A stretch of DNA of 64,000 nucleotides from Isoetes taiwanensis (GCA_021234155.1 JAJEKV010000032.1:16660408-16724407), one strand, 5' to 3'. Numbered from the stretch's first letter, positions 48,561 through 61,743 are shown. Notes: generated by a model from the letters alone, not told the origin. Made by a program: numbers and translations.

Positions 48561-51047
48561 CGATGCAGAAAAGACAAAAAAATTACAGTAAAACTAGCAG
48601 AAGGGCAGGGTTGAGGCAAAGGAAAGATTTATAAAATATTAATGTGTGCTAGTATGTTCACAGAAGGAACAAAGAAGAGCAAAATTTTGTTCTCAGATGT
48701 TTTGTGCTTCGATGGTGTTTTTGTTTTGTTGAAACAAAGTGTGGTGCCATCTAGAAAGTTATGTAAACTCGTACCATAATATGGAGTTGGACCCAAGTTT
48801 GGGGTTTCTTTGTGTTTTTTGTATTTATCTTGTTTACTTTCCTATAAAAGTTCCATTATAGCGACAATGTGTTATTATGGTGTTATGTTGAAATATTTTT
48901 GACTTGGTTAAAATACCAAAAGACAATATGATATGCCTTCCATTCCTTATGTGTAGATCACTAACTAAACAAGTTGATAAAGTATCTCAAATGACTTTCA
49001 ATTGAGAAGGACATGAGAAATGTAGAGGGAGACAATCATGCTGGCAGAAGCATCGCCAGATTATCACGTAATTACGCAATGATATTAACAGCAATGTATC
49101 CAATCGAGAGGCAACGAGTCAATACTGAATATTGGCTCACAATCTTATAGACACTACAATATCAAATGTCGATCTTGCATTTGATTTTACCACAAAGAAC
49201 TCATAGACTGCATAAGATGTGGCATGCCAAACAATGCTATACTTGCCAAAAAATATAGTTTGCTTATGGGAAGACTGAGATATGATCATGTGCCTGGACG
49301 TGAAGCCTATTTTGAAAAAGAAGAATCTTTGCAAAATATAACTAGACATGTCATGTATACCTGGCATATGTCTCTGCATGCATATTGCTTCATATAAAGT
49401 CTGTTGAATCATGGTTTATATTTGTTCTCACGGGAATAATAAAGCACACAATGCTCTCAATACATCATTTGCCTCCGCACATTGCATTGTAACTGGCATC
49501 ATTGCGGCACTAGAGGCCATGCCTAACCCATAAACATTGTTGTAGAAAATTCCTACATCAAAAAATAGACATCATGTTGTTTCTTAAAAAATGGAGTCAA
49601 AAGACTGTAACATAAAACAGGAACTGGCAATTTCATATCTTACTTTAATGCTATTCAACATTGACAAAAGGGGATTATGTTACCAGAAACCCCAAAGTTG
49701 TAAGTTATGGTACCTATAGGAATAAAGTGAGAAAGCAATATATCAATTTTAACCTACCTCGCGTGGTAGCAGCAAGGGCAAATACAATTTAAAATGAAAT
49801 CGCTCCAAGATAATTAAGCTGTGGGGCTGCATCCAACGCTGCATCAACTATGTTTGTTGGAATGTTTGCACTAGTGTTCGACCCATTCTGCATGCAGCAA
49901 TTCTACAACAATTTAAATTAGCACAATGATTAGTTAGAGATGGATGAAGGGGAGGCATAACTTACTTCATTTGTTCTGTAGTCAAGTCCTTCTGGACAAA
50001 CAGTTTTCCAGTTTCTTCGCTCTTGCAAATGTTCATAGTAACACGCTCGGATTGCTTGGGATAGCTGAAGGAAACTGGAAGTCAGAAACCATCGGACATG
50101 ACTTATCTTCCATTGCCATTATTATTTGAGCAGTATTTTCAACTTACATTCATATTCCCCGAACGAGGAGGAACATCATCTCGCATGCAAATTCCAAACA
50201 ATGTAGTTTTCGAAATTTCTTCTCTAGTGCATCGCATTACACTCCTTGCAACATAATGTAAATGTTATAATTCTTCCACCAAACCTAGGTTCTTACCTAA
50301 CTTGTTCCAACTGCAAAAGTTTGAAATGATCATTGGAAACGTTTGAATCGCCATAATAGCTCGAGCACCACGCAATTTTTATAGATTGGTGAAACAAGCG
50401 GAGAAACAAAATATTATGAACTTTAGATTAACCTTGATATAATGGCTCTAGCTTCCTCTAGCTCGGATGCAATCCCCCTCGCACGATAAAAGAGGTCTCA
50501 GGGAAAATATAATGGAAAAGGGATGACAAATATAAAAGGGGAAGAACATCTACGCCATAGACATCGTAGTTTTCTTCTGACACTGTTTTTTGAAGTAAAC
50601 ATGAAAAGAAGATTCCGGCAGACTACAACATTCTCAAAGCGAAAAGGATTTGTGCGCCATAGCTTGAGCACCGCTCTCCATACCCGAACTTATGTTGCTC
50701 AAAAAAGGATTTTGTCCTCTAGTTATAACTACTAGTGCATGTACCTCAAAGGCGATTAAGCAAGCGAGCTCAAGAGCTATGCCACCGCCATAGCAAGAAA
50801 GAGAAACACGGCCGTCGCCATCCGGATCTGCCATAGCCGAGTTGCGAAAGGCACGGCAGAGAATTTTTAGAGTTTTCTAATTTCCCTGGCCGTAGGATTC
50901 GAAATTAGAGAATCGGACGGCTCAAATTGATTTTGGGTGACGTGACACGACACGTGGCATAGCTAGAATTGCAGGAAAGTGTGCAGGGGGGTTAGGCAAC
51001 CCTGCTAAAGAATCAACGGAATTTTCGACTACCCGTGATTTACGGCT

Positions 51048-51164
51048 GGGAGCCGCCTACTTTTCGGGGTTTCCGGCTGGAAACCGGCAGCGGCGACGCC
51101 GCTTCCAAGGCTGCGGCGCCGCTGCCGGTTTTCCAGCCGAAACCCCTCAAAGTAGGCGGTTCCC
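51048..51164. repeat. GC-rich 48-bp-arm hairpin
   Basis: The left arm (51048-51095, containing CGCCTACTTTTCGGGG) and right arm (51117-51164, containing CTCAAAGTAGGCGG) pair at roughly nine of ten positions around a 21-base loop that can itself form a CGCCGC/GCGGCG stem. It is far richer in GC than the surroundings. A foldback-type MITE or an inverted duplication at a transposon end are the main options. A small-RNA precursor is possible. Confidence 0.9.
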
Positions 51165-51830
51165 TAGCACATATTCAACGGTTTTCATACAGAAGAATAA
51201 TAGAAAGTAACCTTTGTTGCCTGACAATCTTCATGAGGTTTCATAGCCGGGAAAAGCAGAACTTCCTAGAACACATATGCTAAATTAGTTTACGTGGTTG
51301 TGACGCGAAATAAGAAATACCTTGATGTTCTGTGAATCAGTTAGAATCATTGCAAAGCGATCTATGCCCATTCCCCAAATAGAAGGATTTGGCCAGGCAC
51401 CCTGTTCTTGCCATTCCGCCGGATTTGGTGAAGCCGCATTCGCAGTTCCCTAGCTCTGTTTTCAGGTGCTGTCTTGCTGGCTATGGCGTCTTGCATTGCC
51501 CTGTTTTTGGTGTTGTAGGGTTTTTCGGCCAGGGAGCTGTCTGTCACTCACTGGACTCCATAGGCGGCTATGGCATCGGATCCTATAGGGAGATATGGTG
51601 AAGGAACTTGAATAGGTAAGCCATTTATCATACAGGTAAACACAGTTTGCAGCATCTGATGGGAGGAGCGAGTATGGCGGGCGGGCGATGGCGACTTATG
51701 GCAGTATGTAGGAAAAAGGTACAGGGCTTCGCTCACTGATTGCAATCCAGCATGATCCGGTTCAAATCCGACTGATTTTTTCCCTCTAATCCTCTGTTTT
51801 CTTCGAATATGTTTTCTTCCTTTAAGTCCA
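51165..51830. other. Intergenic
   Basis: Less AT-rich than the neighbours, with frames of 60-70 codons on both strands and no recognised motif. Confidence 0.4.
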
Positions 51831-53461
51831 GAAGAATCAAAGGTTGAAGCACGCAGACGGAATTGAAGAAACAGGGGCATTTTTGCTGGGCAAAAGATTG
51901 GGCACATGAAGTTCGGTGGGCACTATACATTTGAGAGCAAGGCTCTGTTTGATTGCTGGTGTTAGATTCATTGTTCCCAATGATGGTGTTAGATTCGTTG
52001 TTCCCAATCTATAACTTATTTCCCATCGTTTATGTATGTTTCATCCATAATTGGTGTGTGCTAGCTGAAGATCAGCAATAGAGAGATCACTGAAGCCATC
52101 CCCATAATCAATGGAAAACTGTTGAGTATCGAGCAGGAATAATGCAGTTTCTGGTACCATCCCTGCATCACTTGGTAATCTTAAACATCTCTACATCTTG
52201 TGTATCAGCAACAACAGTCTGCCTGGGAAGATCCCAAAAGCATTGTCTAAGTATGGCCTGGAAGCATTTGAGGATAATGCAGGCCTGTATGGTGCGCCTC
52301 TTCCTCGCCAATGCTCTGCCAAAACATCATTATGACTCTTTGTTACGAGGGAAGTTTCTTTTTATTTGCATGAAGTTTATGTAGGAAAGATGTGATCTGC
52401 TTACAGAAGCACTTTTCTACTTAAATGGGCTGATGTTGAGAAGATTATCTACTCCAAACTATACCAGAATTTTTTTGACATTGTGGAAATGTAATAATTA
52501 ATTTTGCAAGATCCCATTGGAATGATAAAGTTTCTGGTAAGGTTTTTGTTTTGGCTAACTTTCGATTTAAAGTCATAGGAAAACAGTACTTACAGATTGT
52601 AATTTTATGTAGGGGATAAAGGTTCATCCGAAGAAACAACAGATGTTATACAATTTGGTTCTCTACCATCGAAAATCCTGTCTGGGAAACACAAAACATC
52701 TACCAAATTTGGAGGTGAGAAGCAAGCATGCTGGATCGTACAAATGTCACGGAAAAGAAATTTTGTATTGGAGAAAACCTTTTAAAAATGTGTTAAATTG
52801 AAGAACCAAACAATGGACATGCATATTGAAATATTGCAATTTGTTTAGGCCATAACAAATCCAAAAGGATATATGAAATTGACATAGCTGCTGCAATAAT
52901 AATCTGAAATATGAACTTCTGGGGAAACATTAAACAAGCTTTTTTCTGAAATTGCTTGGATTTTCCAGCTCTTTTGCACTTATGCCGTACTATTTACTTG
53001 AAAAAAGTATTGCATTTCTTGCTAGCATACAACTATTTGAGACTAGAAGTTGTCCTAGCCAGGGATGTTTTGACGAGCTCCATCAAGTAAGCCCCAACAA
53101 GTAATATGTTTGCTACCACAAATTTAGACTCAACTAGAAACATGGCCATAACTCCCAAATCAAAACTCTGTTTTCTGCGCAAGAACATCCGTCGGAAAGG
53201 TCACTGAAAGATGCATAATTGATGTTAGGCATGCATTTTCCAAATTCCTAGCATAAATGGGCCAAAACAGTGCCAAATCAGGCAATGCCTTTGGTGCCAC
53301 AATTATACAGTCAGGTAGAAATATGGCCATAATTCCTAAACGAAGAATCAAAGGTTGAAGCACGCAGACGGAATTGAAGAAATAGAGGCATTTTTGCTGG
53401 GCAGAAGATTGGGCACATGAACTCTGGTGGGCACTATACATTTGAGAGCAAGGCTTTGTTT
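51831..53461. repeat. ~120-bp direct repeats 1.5 kb apart
   Basis: 51831-51951 and 53342-53461 are close copies: GAAGAATCAAAGGTTGAAGC, then TTTTTGCTGGGC, then GCACTATACATTTGAGAGC. Period 1511 bp. The enclosed DNA has no recognised gene. This may be a solo pair of short LTR-like ends or a partial segmental duplication; TG..CA ends were not found. Confidence 0.85.
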
Positions 53462-53877
53462 ACAAGAATGATCAAGACTCTGCCATTTCACAGCTGGGAG
53501 CATTATGTTATCATACAGGAAAATGCAGTTGCCAGGCTAAAACCTCACAGATTCTTCCACAGGTTATAACTTACCGGGTCTTTTTTTGCTTGTATTTAAC
53601 AAAATGTGTTGTTCTATATTAACCCCTCTATTAATTTCTAGCCTTACTACAGATCTTCTTCTTCCTTGCATATGATGTAGTGGTGGCCCATAGAATAGAG
53701 TCGTCATATAGTACATGCAGTACGGATTCAAAGAAATGTTCACGACGCGCTCAAGGTTTGCTACCTTAATTGTAGACGTGAAAAGTTTAATTCAACTTTG
53801 ACTTGCAAATTACCAAACATACATTAAATATTCACACCATTCTAAACTCACATGAATAGCATCCAGGAAGGGGGCAT

Positions 53878-54085
53878 ATTACACACTGATCCAACTTCAG
53901 ACAAAAGTCCAGTTTCAGCCAAATTTCCAAACTATAACTGAGTTGGTAAGAGAAATGTTCGCGGTGGCCAAGGTATTACACACTGATCCAACCTTAGACG
54001 AAATTCCAGTTTCAGACAAATTTCCAAACTATAAGTGAGTCGGTAAGAGAAATATTCGCGGTGGCCTTGGCCGCCGCGATAAATT
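53878..54085. repeat. 97-bp tandem duplication ending in a GC hairpin
   Basis: ATTACACACTGATCCAAC occurs at 53878 and 53975. Both units end in TTCGCGGTGGCC. The second runs on into TTGGCCGCCGCG, giving a hairpin CGCGGTGGCC/GGCCGCCGCG (one mismatch) at about 54057-54078, with AGAAAT/ATTTCT pairing further out. Confidence 0.85.
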
Positions 54086-56020
54086 TCTTGTAGCCATAAA
54101 GTTGAACATTTATAAAGCATCGACATCAGGTTATAACTTATTCTTTTTACTTATTCAAACCACGCCAATTTAGACCTTAGATCAACTAAGAACATTATCA
54201 ATCTTAGTACATGAACTTGGGTTGGCTAATGTTGCATGGATGTTCTCTAATTCCTACCTATTATGTTCCGAAATTGTGAAAATGGGCAGGGCTTACATAA
54301 GATTTACTATGGTTTTGGATGGTATTGGTATGTGAAGAACGTATAAGGCTGACGTCGGAAATTAGGGTTTGGGCTTCCTAATGTCTTGGGTTGGTTTTTC
54401 TCATTTATTTTTTCCCTTATATTTTCTGTGTGTAATAGAAAGCCACGATTTCTATTTTCGTTTGCAGGGCCGGCAGCATGGAGATGGCGGCATGGTGCAG
54501 GCAAGCGGCATGGGGAAGGCGGCAAGGGAGAGCAGGGCAGGACGGATTTTTGCAGAGAATTTTGCATGATGCAGAGATTTTTGCATGATGCACGGTTTCT
54601 TGTAGGGATGATTATTTAGTAAGCCCAATACTTAATTCCAATGGACGAAGCTTCTATATGAGAATAGCGAGCCTCAGAGAAAGATTTTGTATGCCAGGAC
54701 GCTATTGTTATTAGTCACATGAATAGCAGTTTATTGTGTTGCTTGCTTGCATTGTTTCTTCCTTTTTCTGGGATTTGGGGTTCGAATCCCCTTGTTTCCC
54801 TTCCGAAGACATTCTGCTGTAAATTCTGGTGTTGCATTGCATTGACTTCGGGATATGTTGAGATTGTATGAGTTGTTATTGTTTGTGAACTGCAGAGCGG
54901 AGTGGTTCTGCAATTCTGTTTCTCTGGTGGATCCATACAATTGTCAGGTTAGCGTTATTCATACTTTCAATTTCAATGTATGTATTGTATAGGCTACAAG
55001 GACATCGATTATGGTTTTGACAACCATATGCTGAGCTGGAAAATGGGGTTTGACCCCATCTTATTTTGAATGGACGGTCCTAGTTCATGGATTTGGAATA
55101 TTTCATGGAATATTCCATGGATCAAGGGCTAAGGTTGGCCGAGTTTGAGGGTTCATACTTTGGCTAAAGTTTCTAAAGTATGGAGGCAAAAAATTAGCCA
55201 AACCTATAATTCTGTCAAAATTGAACTAAAACTACTAAAATGGCTAAAGTAAGAACTAGCAGTAATGCAGGCTTGGAGAATGGATTAATTGCGTAGTTGG
55301 ATTATGTTATTGCATTTTTGGCATAGTTAGGTTAAGTTACCTTGATTGTGTTTGGTGTTGCATTGGGAGAACCCCCTATGCCATATAGAACGTGGTGAGA
55401 TTACTATGAAATTAGTTTGAAGAAGGCATTCACAATCTTTTAAATTGTACAAAAAAATGTGTACCTTGCCTATCCAATAATTATAGTAAGTTTTACATGC
55501 TCCACTTACAAGCGCTTAAACCAATCTATTTGTCACATCGTAGGGTATTTGGGATCCCAAAGAGTGAGCGTCTAGCTTAAGGTATATAGTTTGTGGCAAT
55601 ATACATAAGTTCATTTGCAGTTGCAAGTCTAGCTTAAGATATATAGTTTGTGGCAATATACATAAGTTCATTTGCAGTTGCAAGCAGAGACCGAGCTTTT
55701 ACATGGAAGGAAAGTTGATCCTTGTTTAGACCAATTTGGGAACGGATGAGGCATATAGATGGAGATGTGAGCATGATCGTAATGAATTTTATAATGCCCA
55801 TTCTTTTATGCTTAAAGGGAAGAATCTATATTATGACAATCTTTAAAAGAAGCAGTTACTATTTTGTTGGTGGTTCCTGCTAGTTGTTGACAAAAAAAAG
55901 TGTGGTTCACTAGTAATCTACTAGTTATTGCCGGTCAAAAAAGTGTTAGCATTATAAGTAATTTAATCATTCCAAAACGCATATGGTATTGGTAAATAAT
56001 CCAAGTGACATTTGCCTCCC
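54086..56020. other. Intergenic with a 57-bp tandem duplication
   Basis: At 55571-55684 a unit with TCTAGCTTAAGRTATATAG and TTCATTTGCAGTTGCAAG is present twice, nearly identical. GGGGTTCGAATCCCC at about 54777 resembles a Pol III B-box or T-arm, but no tRNA fold could be built around it. No gene recognised. Confidence 0.5.
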
Positions 56021-59000
56021 ACTAGCGCCCAGCTCCCTCTCTAGCGCCCTCACAGCGCCCAGCTCCCTCTCTCTAGCGCCCTCACTCCCCTTGCATAGAC
56101 CCCCTTGATTTGCCCCTTTCTGGCTTTCTCTCTCTAGGGTTTACAATCTCTCTCTAGACCCAAAACCCCCAAACCCCCAAAAAGCTCCACCCGCCTTTAG
56201 AGCCTAAACCGGATTCTAAGCACCCTTGAAGGCCCGAGAGACCCCTCGGACTTTGGAGCCCTCAAAACCCCCCACCTGCTTTGTAGTTGGCATGCAATAA
56301 TTGTGAGTGATGTTCTATTCTAATCTATGAGAAGCGATGGCGATGGATTAGAAGCGTGGCATGTTAAATGAGCTTTGGAAAGACCTATGAGAAGCGGTGG
56401 CGATGGGTCAAAGTCAAAGTCAAAGGTGGTGGGCACCCCCTACCCCAGGTGTTCTTTGGGCTCGCTAGAAACACACCGACACCCCCCCCCACCACTTAGG
56501 GTTTCCGTTGACTAGCCCAAAGGTGCTGCTGCCAGCGTTCTTGAGTCCCCAAATTCAATTCTAGGCACCCTTTCCGCACCCGGGGACCCCTCAAACTTTG
56601 GGAGTCATGGCCACGAGAAGATGGGCGGCACAGGAAACCAAGGCGAGGGCCCGCCGCACAAACGGTCCCGATCAGCCATCATGGGCGGGGGAGAGTCATC
56701 CTCCATGAAGAAGGAGGCTCGGGCTAAGGCTAAGGCCCCCTCAGTGAGGCCCGGCCCGGCGGAAGGGATTAATTGCTTAGACCACATAGGAACTCACGCC
56801 TCCGGCCCGAGAATGGAGCCACGTCAAAGCGGGAATGGAGGCTAACGATTACTCGTATTGAGGCTAACGATTGCCCTTTGGTGGCATGGCGGTGGAGATG
56901 GAGTCCCTCGGCATCCCATGTGCTCAAAAGGCAAATCGGGGTCGAGAAGAACCGTATCCGCGAGCTTGGAGACCCCCAGCCACGCATGTGGAAGATGGCC
57001 TTGGCCTTGCACACCGGCGGCGGCAGGCGGGCCAGGAGGTGGTGACATGCGGGCCCGCCTGGACTCTGTGTTCATCACTCGGACACCATGACACGGGGAG
57101 GGGGCGCGCAATGCGAGGGGGCGATGATGGTCCGCGGCGTCACGGCTTCGGGGTGGTAGGCGGCCACCACCATGGCACGGGGAGCCGCGGGCGCTCTTGC
57201 GGACGGCCGGAACCGCGGCTTCAGGATCTTGAGTAAGATGGAGCAGCAAGCCGGCCCTCGGCGCCCGTGTCTTTGGGGCTCGAGCAGCTCGCTACTGAGC
57301 ACGGAGCTCCGGGGGTTCGCGAGGCAGCCATCCCCGCGAGCGAGCGGGGGTCTCCCCTACGGGGTTCATGGTCGGTGCGGCCCGGTGCGGGCGAGGGAGA
57401 TGGCCAAGCGGCGGCCGGCTCTGCAAGAGCTGTGCTCCCGGAAGCTTCCGGGGGCGAGCGGCGCGGCTGGGCGCTATCCCAGCCACGGCCTCCCGCGCCC
57501 GGCAACCGCCCCCCCTTTGCTGCCCCCGCTCTCCAGCCACTCCCACGCCATCCCAGCCACACTCCGGTCCTCCACGCCATCCCGGCCACCACCACCACCC
57601 CCCGGCACAGACGGCCTCGCCCACCTTGGACCCCCGGGCCCTTGAGAACTCGAGGCCTTGGCGGAGGCCACTGTCACGGTAGTTGAGCATGCGAGAAACT
57701 TCGGGGGCGGTCACGCCCACAACATCCGAACACATTCACCGTCCGGATGACATTCCGAGGCGATTTCACATTTCTCAGCGGCCGGGCATGGGGCTGTGCC
57801 GGGCATTGGCCGCGTGTCATATTCCGCGGTTCGCGGATGCAGTGCGTGATGCCATATTGCGCCGGGCGGATGTTGAAGGGACATCCACATGCGTGGGCGG
57901 GGACCTCACACCCGTGCAGCGGGAGAGCCTTGAGGCGAGGAGCTTAATCGAGGGTGGAAGGCATTAAGCCAGCGGGGTGCGGGGGGATTGGTTGGCGGGA
58001 TGCACATTTTCCGGCTTGACGCTGCTAGCTGGGGACCATGACCCCAACCCACCTGGTACCGCGCGGCCACATACGCTTCTACTACCCGGCCCCCCTCACG
58101 CTCCCTCGCGGCCCGCCCTCTCGACCACATCTTTGCCTCCGCTCCATCGCTTCTCACTCGACCTCTGCTTCCCGTCCTCCCCAGCGACTTCGGGTGCGCA
58201 TACCATCCCGGTGACAAATAGGAATTGTGCCTCGGGTGGTCTCATGGAATTGTCGAGGCTTCCCTTGGCGAGGAAGGGGACGGTCTGAACTCCGTGGCGG
58301 CCGGTATGGATCTCATCTTCCTCATGGAACATGGGAGCATCTTTGGCCTGAGCTACGATTTCTTAGGGTTACCAACATTTCTCGGTCTTCAATACACATG
58401 CAGGACGGCGGGGTCATGGTGGAGTGGCTTGCTACTCTGGACAACCTTGGCACATTCCGGTTACCCTCGAGGAAAACGAGCGGAACCAACCCGGTACCAC
58501 GGGTTCGTGTGCATAATACCGGTGGCAACCCTCTTTTTTACGGCGCTGTTATTTCCCTCACCTTGAGCGGCACCTTCTATCGCAGCCACCCCGATCGCGG
58601 ATAGGATGGACCGTATGTCGATCTTATATGATGACATCTGGCCCGGCATCGGCGGTTGGGTAGGGTCGTCCTTCTTGGAGATTTCAATGCACGGACGGGG
58701 AGTAGAGCAGCCCATGCGACTTGACCCCTCGGCGGCGATGTCCTGCGGCTTCGCCCTGCGAGTAGCCACGGCCCGCGCGGGTGGGATGACAGCCAGGTCA
58801 CTCACTTTCGCTTTGGCGACGATTGCTCTGCTATGTGGCATTTTTGACTTGATAATTTGCAATGGCCTTTCCACGGTGGCCCGATTCTCCATAAGTGCAC
58901 ATGCGACGCAGGACAATGGGGGGGGTTTAGTGTGGTGGACTATGTGCTTGTAGTTGCGCCAAGATATGCATCTCATCGGTCGTTTCCCCAGGGTGGGCAC

Positions 59001-61743
59001 AGGGCGGTCGGGATGAGGAGGTCGACTCGAATCACCTCCCACTTTATTTGGACCTGGTTTGGCGAGCCGCCCGAGAACCCCCACTATGCCACCCCTCGCC
59101 CGTCCTCGGTTGAGACTTCGATTATGGCGGCCGAGAGGACTACTGTAGAAGATGCTCATGGGCGCCCTCCCGGTAATTACTGCGAGACCTCCACACTAGA
59201 GCAGCGGAGCGGACCGGTGACTTCGCTATTACGGGATCGCGGCGGACGGAGTGCTGGTAGTACCCCAAAGCGTCGCCGCTTCGGGGTCAGCAACATTCCC
59301 GCGTAACCGATGGTTTGATGCGGACTGTAAAGGCATAGCGGCAGCTTCCGTCACGATGCGGATCCAGTACCCGCTTGCAGGCCACCACCGCGATACCGCG
59401 CCCATCTGAAGGACACAAAGGCGCGGTACCTTACCAGCATCGAGGGAGATGTTCGCCTGCTGGACACTCATCCTCGAACCTTTTGGCGCAGAGTGCTTCC
59501 GAAAGCCAGCCCAGCCTACGGGGACATCACACGGGCGGTGGGAGCGATACTTGCGGCGGCTCTATGACCCGCCCGAGGGGCAGCGTCGCCCATACCCCCG
59601 GGATGGCCCCCATTGGTTCTCGTGGGCGAGGATGTTGAGGAGGGCCTGCAACGGCTAGCTAATGGGAAGGCAACCCGACCTGCGATGGTATGCGGTAGAG
59701 TTACTCAAGTAGGCGGGGCAGCCGCTTGTGCGGTCCTCCTCACTACCACTTCCACGAGCATTGCGGAGGGTTTCCCGACAATGGACCTAGCGGGGTTGTT
59801 CCCATTCACAAAGCGGGCGACCCACCTTGTCCCGCCAATTACCGGACGATCATGGTCAGTTCAGTATTTGCCAAACTGTTGGGTGGCATTCTCGGCGGCG
59901 ATTGACCCGCTGGGCGAGGCGGCGGATGTGCGAGCCCCCACAGGCGGGCTTTTCGACCCCGCCACTCAGCGATTGACCATATCTTTCGGCTGAGGGCAAT
60001 CGATTGAAGACGGCCGGAATCATCGGCTGGACTTGTATTGCTGCTTTGTGGACTTCGCCAAAGGCTTTTGATACGGTCCCCAAGAAAAAGCGTGGGCTAG
60101 GCTGCGTCAATCCCTCCTCCCGCTTTGCCGTGCGAGAATGCCATATCACGGGTTGTATGAGAGTTGTTTTGGCGGGATGCGGTAAGCCGGGCCAAGCATT
60201 CACCGGTAGTATCGAGGTCGTTAGGGGGTTGCCCCCTCTCGCCAACACTTTTTGGCCTCTACATTGATCGATTAGAGCCCTGGCTTCTTGAGCATGGGGG
60301 GATGGCATACGACTTTTGCACCCGGTCATCCGCCAGCTCATCTATCTTGGGGCGATGTTGGCCTGTTGGCCCACACCCGAAGCTATGCGATCTCACACGG
60401 ATGCCCTAGACACATTTTGTCGGGGCTCTGAACATGCTTGGCGTCAATCGGCCAAGACCAAGGTGGTTCTCATATCCTCTTCCACGTCACCCCATGCCTC
60501 CTGCACTCACATATCGGGGGCGGCACGTGGGCGTCAGCCCATCTACAAGTACCTAGGGTGGAGTTCCCCTCCTGCGCTCTGGCGGGGCGTCTATCCGCTT
60601 CTTGGTGGACAGCCGGTGGAAGCGCTTTATGCCATCTGCGGAACAGCAGTGCGACCCGGCGAGCTATATGATTGGGGACATCGGTCCTATCTTTTGTTCC
60701 GCACCGGTCGAGGCACATCATACCTGCGGGGGGTCGGGTTTGGGGCCCGATGTCGTCTCTTCTTGTCTGGAATGACTTGGAGCAGTCACGAGAAGGCATT
60801 TTTGCCGCGGCACTTGGGTGAAACCTTCCCCCTATCGGTCTAACTGCGAGCTAGATTCTTAAGCCCAGTGGCGACCCTTGATAGACACATCGTCTATTTT
60901 GAGAAAGTGGTTACTATAGGGTGATGCTCGGCTCCCGACCGGGCTTACTTGTGGCCATGAGTCCATAGCCGCTTAGGGCTGTTGGAGGGGTAGAGATCGA
61001 TGGTTAGCCGGATGGAGCGTCGCGAGAACCTGATCGTCTGTTGGGCGTAGCGGCCGTCGTGGCGCTGGAGATTACCTAGATGCTTGTTTCTGGGCAAGCT
61101 CACGGGACCCCATTGCTCTAGAGCGGTCAAAATGGCCCATTACAAGGAGCACATCAACCCCGTGTTAGCGGTGCCTGGCTCTACTGCGTTCCCGGCTGCC
61201 CACAAAAAGCCTTGAGACTCATTGCCTCCATTACGCCGAGTGCCCACCATCTTCGCATCGAGGCGGGCGGGTGGATTGGGGAGCCCGCCGGGGCAGGCTC
61301 ACATCCGCTGTCAAGCGGGTGCCATTGAGGATGAGTCTCACACTTTCGAGTTGCCAGTTGATCCAGATCCGGGCGAATCGCTCCCTTAAATGCGGTGGGG
61401 CGTGCCCTTGCATTCTTGATGAACACACCGTCGATGCACGTGCCACAGGGGTCATACATCCGGGAGGTGCGGACCTGCGAGTCACCTTTGCCCCCGCTGG
61501 TTGTCGTGACTAGCACACTCTGGGGGTGGTGCATGGCTTGTATATATTGGGATGTTTTACGCATTTTATATGATTATACGGTTTGTCGGCGGTGATTGCT
61601 GCCCGCGGTTTTCCCTCGAAAACCCTTGGCGGGGTTTTTTAATCCGGGCAGTAATCCGCTTGCTGCGTTTTTGTATTGGGTCCCATAGACCGATTGGTCT
61701 CCGTGGACGATAAAAGTAACTTCCTTCCTTCCTTCCTTCCTTA
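56021..61743 (+). mobile_element. Near full-length LINE (copy C), ORFs broken
   Basis: GC-rich against AT-rich flanks. The 5' part (56021-56605) has duplicated AGCGCCCAGCTCCCTCTCT. An ORF1-like region follows to about 58200. From 58215 an AP-type endonuclease: VVSWNCRGF, LLGDFNARTG (about 58665-58695) and VVDYVLV, DSNHLPLYLDL (to about 59060). The reverse transcriptase runs from about 59615: GLQRLANGKA, ANYRTIMVSSVFAKLLG (about 59840), QAGFRPRHSAIDHIFRL (about 59945), FVDFAKAFDTVP (about 60050) and a decayed LSPTLFGLYIDRLE (about 60240). The C-terminal part has HHLRIE (61245) and EDESHTL (about 61328). The 3' UTR holds a hairpin GGTTTTCCCTCGAAAACC (61607-61624) and TTGGGTCCCATAGACCG, and the element ends in a TTCC microsatellite (61721-61741). 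Many frameshifts make it inactive; the YADD site is not readable. Confidence 0.9.

Larger units (their letters stand above)
47643..51044. mobile_element. Candidate 3.4-kb element bounded by a 27-bp inverted repeat
   Basis: 47643-47669 and 51018-51044 are reverse complements at 26 of 27 positions (core GACTACCCGTG). A GC palindrome (TGGCGGCG..CGCCGCCA, 47721-47748) sits 50 bp inside the left end and a long hairpin lies just outside the right end. No transposase was recognised between them. Interior DNA is AT-rich apart from GC patches at 48470-48560 and 50760-50840, both containing CGCCATAG or GCCATAGCCG words. No target-site duplication was evident, so the boundaries may be inner rather than outer ends. 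Confidence 0.45.

Noticed and set aside
54770-54800. tRNA or SINE suggested by GGTTCGAATCC
   Set aside because: The T-arm/B-box is perfect, but no acceptor, D or anticodon stem can be formed upstream and no clear A-box was found.
57221-58332. Long minus-strand frames (up to 147 codons) over LINE copy C
   Set aside because: High GC lowers stop frequency; the plus-strand LINE domains explain the sequence.
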